Source: Entrophospora sp. SA101 (lineage: Eukaryota; Glomeromycota; Glomeromycetes; Entrophosporales; Entrophosporaceae). From it: DNA of 17,762 nucleotides. Positions 16,277-17,762 of this stretch are shown here, one piece after another. The notes under the pieces were generated by a model, which did not search any database, was not told where the DNA came from, and saw only the letters and a program-made list of their open reading frames with translations. How positions within the stretch are numbered: position 1 is the stretch's first letter; each line of letters opens with the position of its first letter. The translations under genes were made by a program, and so were the position numbers. The DNA lies in contig CAUDNR010000109.1 in assembly GCA_958430865.1 (NCBI GenBank), positions 6,253-24,014 of the forward strand, written 5' to 3'.

Positions 16277-17342
16277 TCATTCTTTTTGTTTTTCTTTAGA
16301 TCTTGAACTTTTTTTATTTACATTAATTATTTCATTTGATGCTAAGTCAGAAAGTTTGATTTTTTTTTTTTGCATTTGACGATTGTACTTGTTGTTTAAC
16401 AGATTGATTAGTTGGTTGACTGGGAAGTTCAGTACTTTGTTGGAGTTCAAGTTCTTGTTGAAATTGTTGTTGTGATTTCTGTTGAGGTTTAGATTGTTGA
16501 AATTCAGGTTCCTGCTGGAATTGTTGAGGTTGTTGTTGAAGTGAAGGTTGATTGTTTGTTTGATTAGTCAATTGAAGTTGTTGTTGAGTAGGTTGGTTAT
16601 TAGGTAATTGATTTTGATGATTATTTTGATTAGGTAATTGTATTTGTTGTTGATTTTCTTCTTGAAGAAAAAATTCTTTAGCCAAGTTTTTTCTTTGTGG
16701 CTGATGAGAAGATGAAGATGTTGATTGAAGTTAATGTTATTAAGTTCCACAATCATATTTCTGTTAATCACAGATAAATGACCAGATATAAACAATCTAG
16801 ATACATTCTTGCAACTTTTGGTAATGCTTGATAATCTTGATTCAAATGGATGGAAAATAACAATTTTAAATTGTTTATTTATTTGTTTGCTATTTTTATC
16901 TTGTCCAACATTCTCTATCATTGCAATTTCAACACTAGTTCCTTTGGTGTTAATTTTTGGTTCAATAGTAGAAAATCCCACCATGCTCACAGATAAACCT
17001 ACCATGGCAAACTGTTGGCTTTATTAAATCACTTAATTTATATGCATTAGTAATAGTCACCTATGAATATATTGATGTATATTTAATATTAATTAATACT
17101 AACAATAACAATAATTTAAATATATATGTTAATAAAAAAATATTTTTATTTGCACTTAAAATGTTCTCATCATTCATATAAAATTTGCTATTGTTAATAT
17201 CTGGAACATATCTTTTAATTGATTCATCTAATGGGTGATATATTGTGTATAGATATTTAATCACATCTCCTCCATCTTCATTTCTTGAGATTGCATTTCC
17301 TGTAGTTATTTTAAATTTGGTTGTGAAGTTCTGAACACAGTT
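16277..17342 (-). pseudogene. decayed ORF with Q-rich tail, possibly ssDNA-binding (OB-fold-like)
   Basis: The pieces in order on the minus strand are FKITTGNAISRNEDGGDVIK (17342-17061), ITNAYKLSDLIKPTV (about 17060-17010), FSTIEPKINTKGTSVEIAMI through FKIVIFHPFESRL and VSRLFISGHLSVINRNMIVE (17005-16730), STSSSSHQPQRKNLAKEFFL, a Gln/Asn/Pro-rich stretch (16660-16375), and a final LSDLASNEIINVNKK to TGA 16279-16277. Frame changes occur near 17010, 16730 and in the T12 run near 16360-16372. The pattern "LFISGHLSV ... MIVELNNINF" resembles OB-fold beta strands of RPA-like proteins, but this is a weak inference. It directly precedes the Pif1 remnant (28 bp gap), as expected if both belong to one Helitron. 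Confidence 0.45.
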
Positions 17343-17762
17343 TTAAATTAGTAAGATAGTTGTAAGTAGACCTGGCATTTTTGTGTAATATTATTATATT
17401 GAATCGATTGATATTTTTTTCATATAACTTTTTATTATTATATATTTATATTGATATGTAAAAATTTTTTTTTGTTTATGTTTTTTTCGTATAACTTTAT
17501 TATTATTATATTTATATTGGATATGTAAAAACATTTTTTTTTTTTGTGATTATTTTCGTTTTATATTTTTATATTTGAAATATGTAAAAAACAATTTTTT
17601 TTATTATAAATACATATGATTATTTTCGATTTTCGTTTTGACTATTTTCTATAATAATAATTATTAATGTTATTATCAGTCGTAGGCAGTGTTGGAAATT
17701 CGTCGATCTTATGATCTGCAAAAAAAAATTTGTGCACATATGAACACAAGAAATTTTTATTT
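17343..17762. other. AT-rich window end, no gene seen
   Basis: Repeated TTTTTATTATTATA and GATATGTAAAAA-type blocks (about 17420-17590) form a loose, degenerate direct repeat with a spacing near 60-65 bp. No coding frame or terminus of the Helitron is visible. Its 5' end would be expected beyond this edge. Confidence 0.45.

Noticed and set aside
16809..17027. 72-codon plus-strand frame
   Set aside because: Antisense to the Helitron-associated ORF; its hydrophobic runs reflect complementary codons.

Overview
The window looks like nuclear DNA of an arbuscular mycorrhizal (Glomeromycotina, Rhizophagus-like) fungus. This is an inference from strongly AT-rich DNA, 70-100 nt introns with GTAAGT-type donors and AG acceptors, and the mix of decayed FAR1/MULE, hAT and Helitron/Pif1 transposon genes. 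The two best host genes also resemble protein types I associate with this group: a small secreted protein and a two-membrane-pass protein with a long luminal domain. No rRNA, tRNA, CRISPR array or bacterial-type operon was seen.

Left part (1-7,050): a transposon block. A minus-strand Mutator-like (MULE) coding region spans 4628 to 916. Read across five or six small indels, it appears to be one polypeptide of about 1,200 residues: an acidic N-terminus with a SUMO-interacting-like motif, a Ulp1/C48 SUMO-protease domain with a complete His-Asp-Cys triad, an Asn/Asp linker, a FAR1 zinc domain, a MULE DDE transposase core, a SWIM zinc finger and an AT-hook-like basic tail. One 92-nt intron lies near the start. 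Clusters of a ~40-bp hairpin minisatellite, each followed by the same ~90-bp sequence in the same orientation, flank it at 142-525 and 6217-6760.

Middle part (7,050-13,250): mostly non-coding. It holds several inverted-repeat/MITE elements, short tandem repeats, a hAT transposase remnant, two adjacent near-perfect long hairpins (11423-11712), and three copies of a ~170-bp repeat. The one convincing gene (9162-9812, minus) encodes a secreted cysteine-containing protein with an exact in-frame 135-bp tandem duplication. Three weaker coding remnants are at 7112-7441, 8254-8544 and 12073-12186.

Right part (13,250-17,762): a nine-exon plus-strand gene (13302-15180, 400 aa) with a TATA box, N- and C-terminal membrane helices, a 10-nt microexon and a cytosolic coiled coil. 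A 118-bp hAT-type MITE with target-site duplications sits in its last exon and supplies the final codons and the stop. Beyond it, on the minus strand, is the 3' part of a decayed Helitron: a Q-rich, possibly ssDNA-binding ORF, then a Pif1-like helicase C-terminus with a stop and a frameshift, then a GC-rich hairpin followed by CTAG|T, matching a Helitron 3' terminus.

Functional links between the host genes cannot be shown. The main theme is layered transposon insertion and decay, with one insertion altering a host protein. Several frameshifts fall in homopolymers, so some may be sequencing errors.
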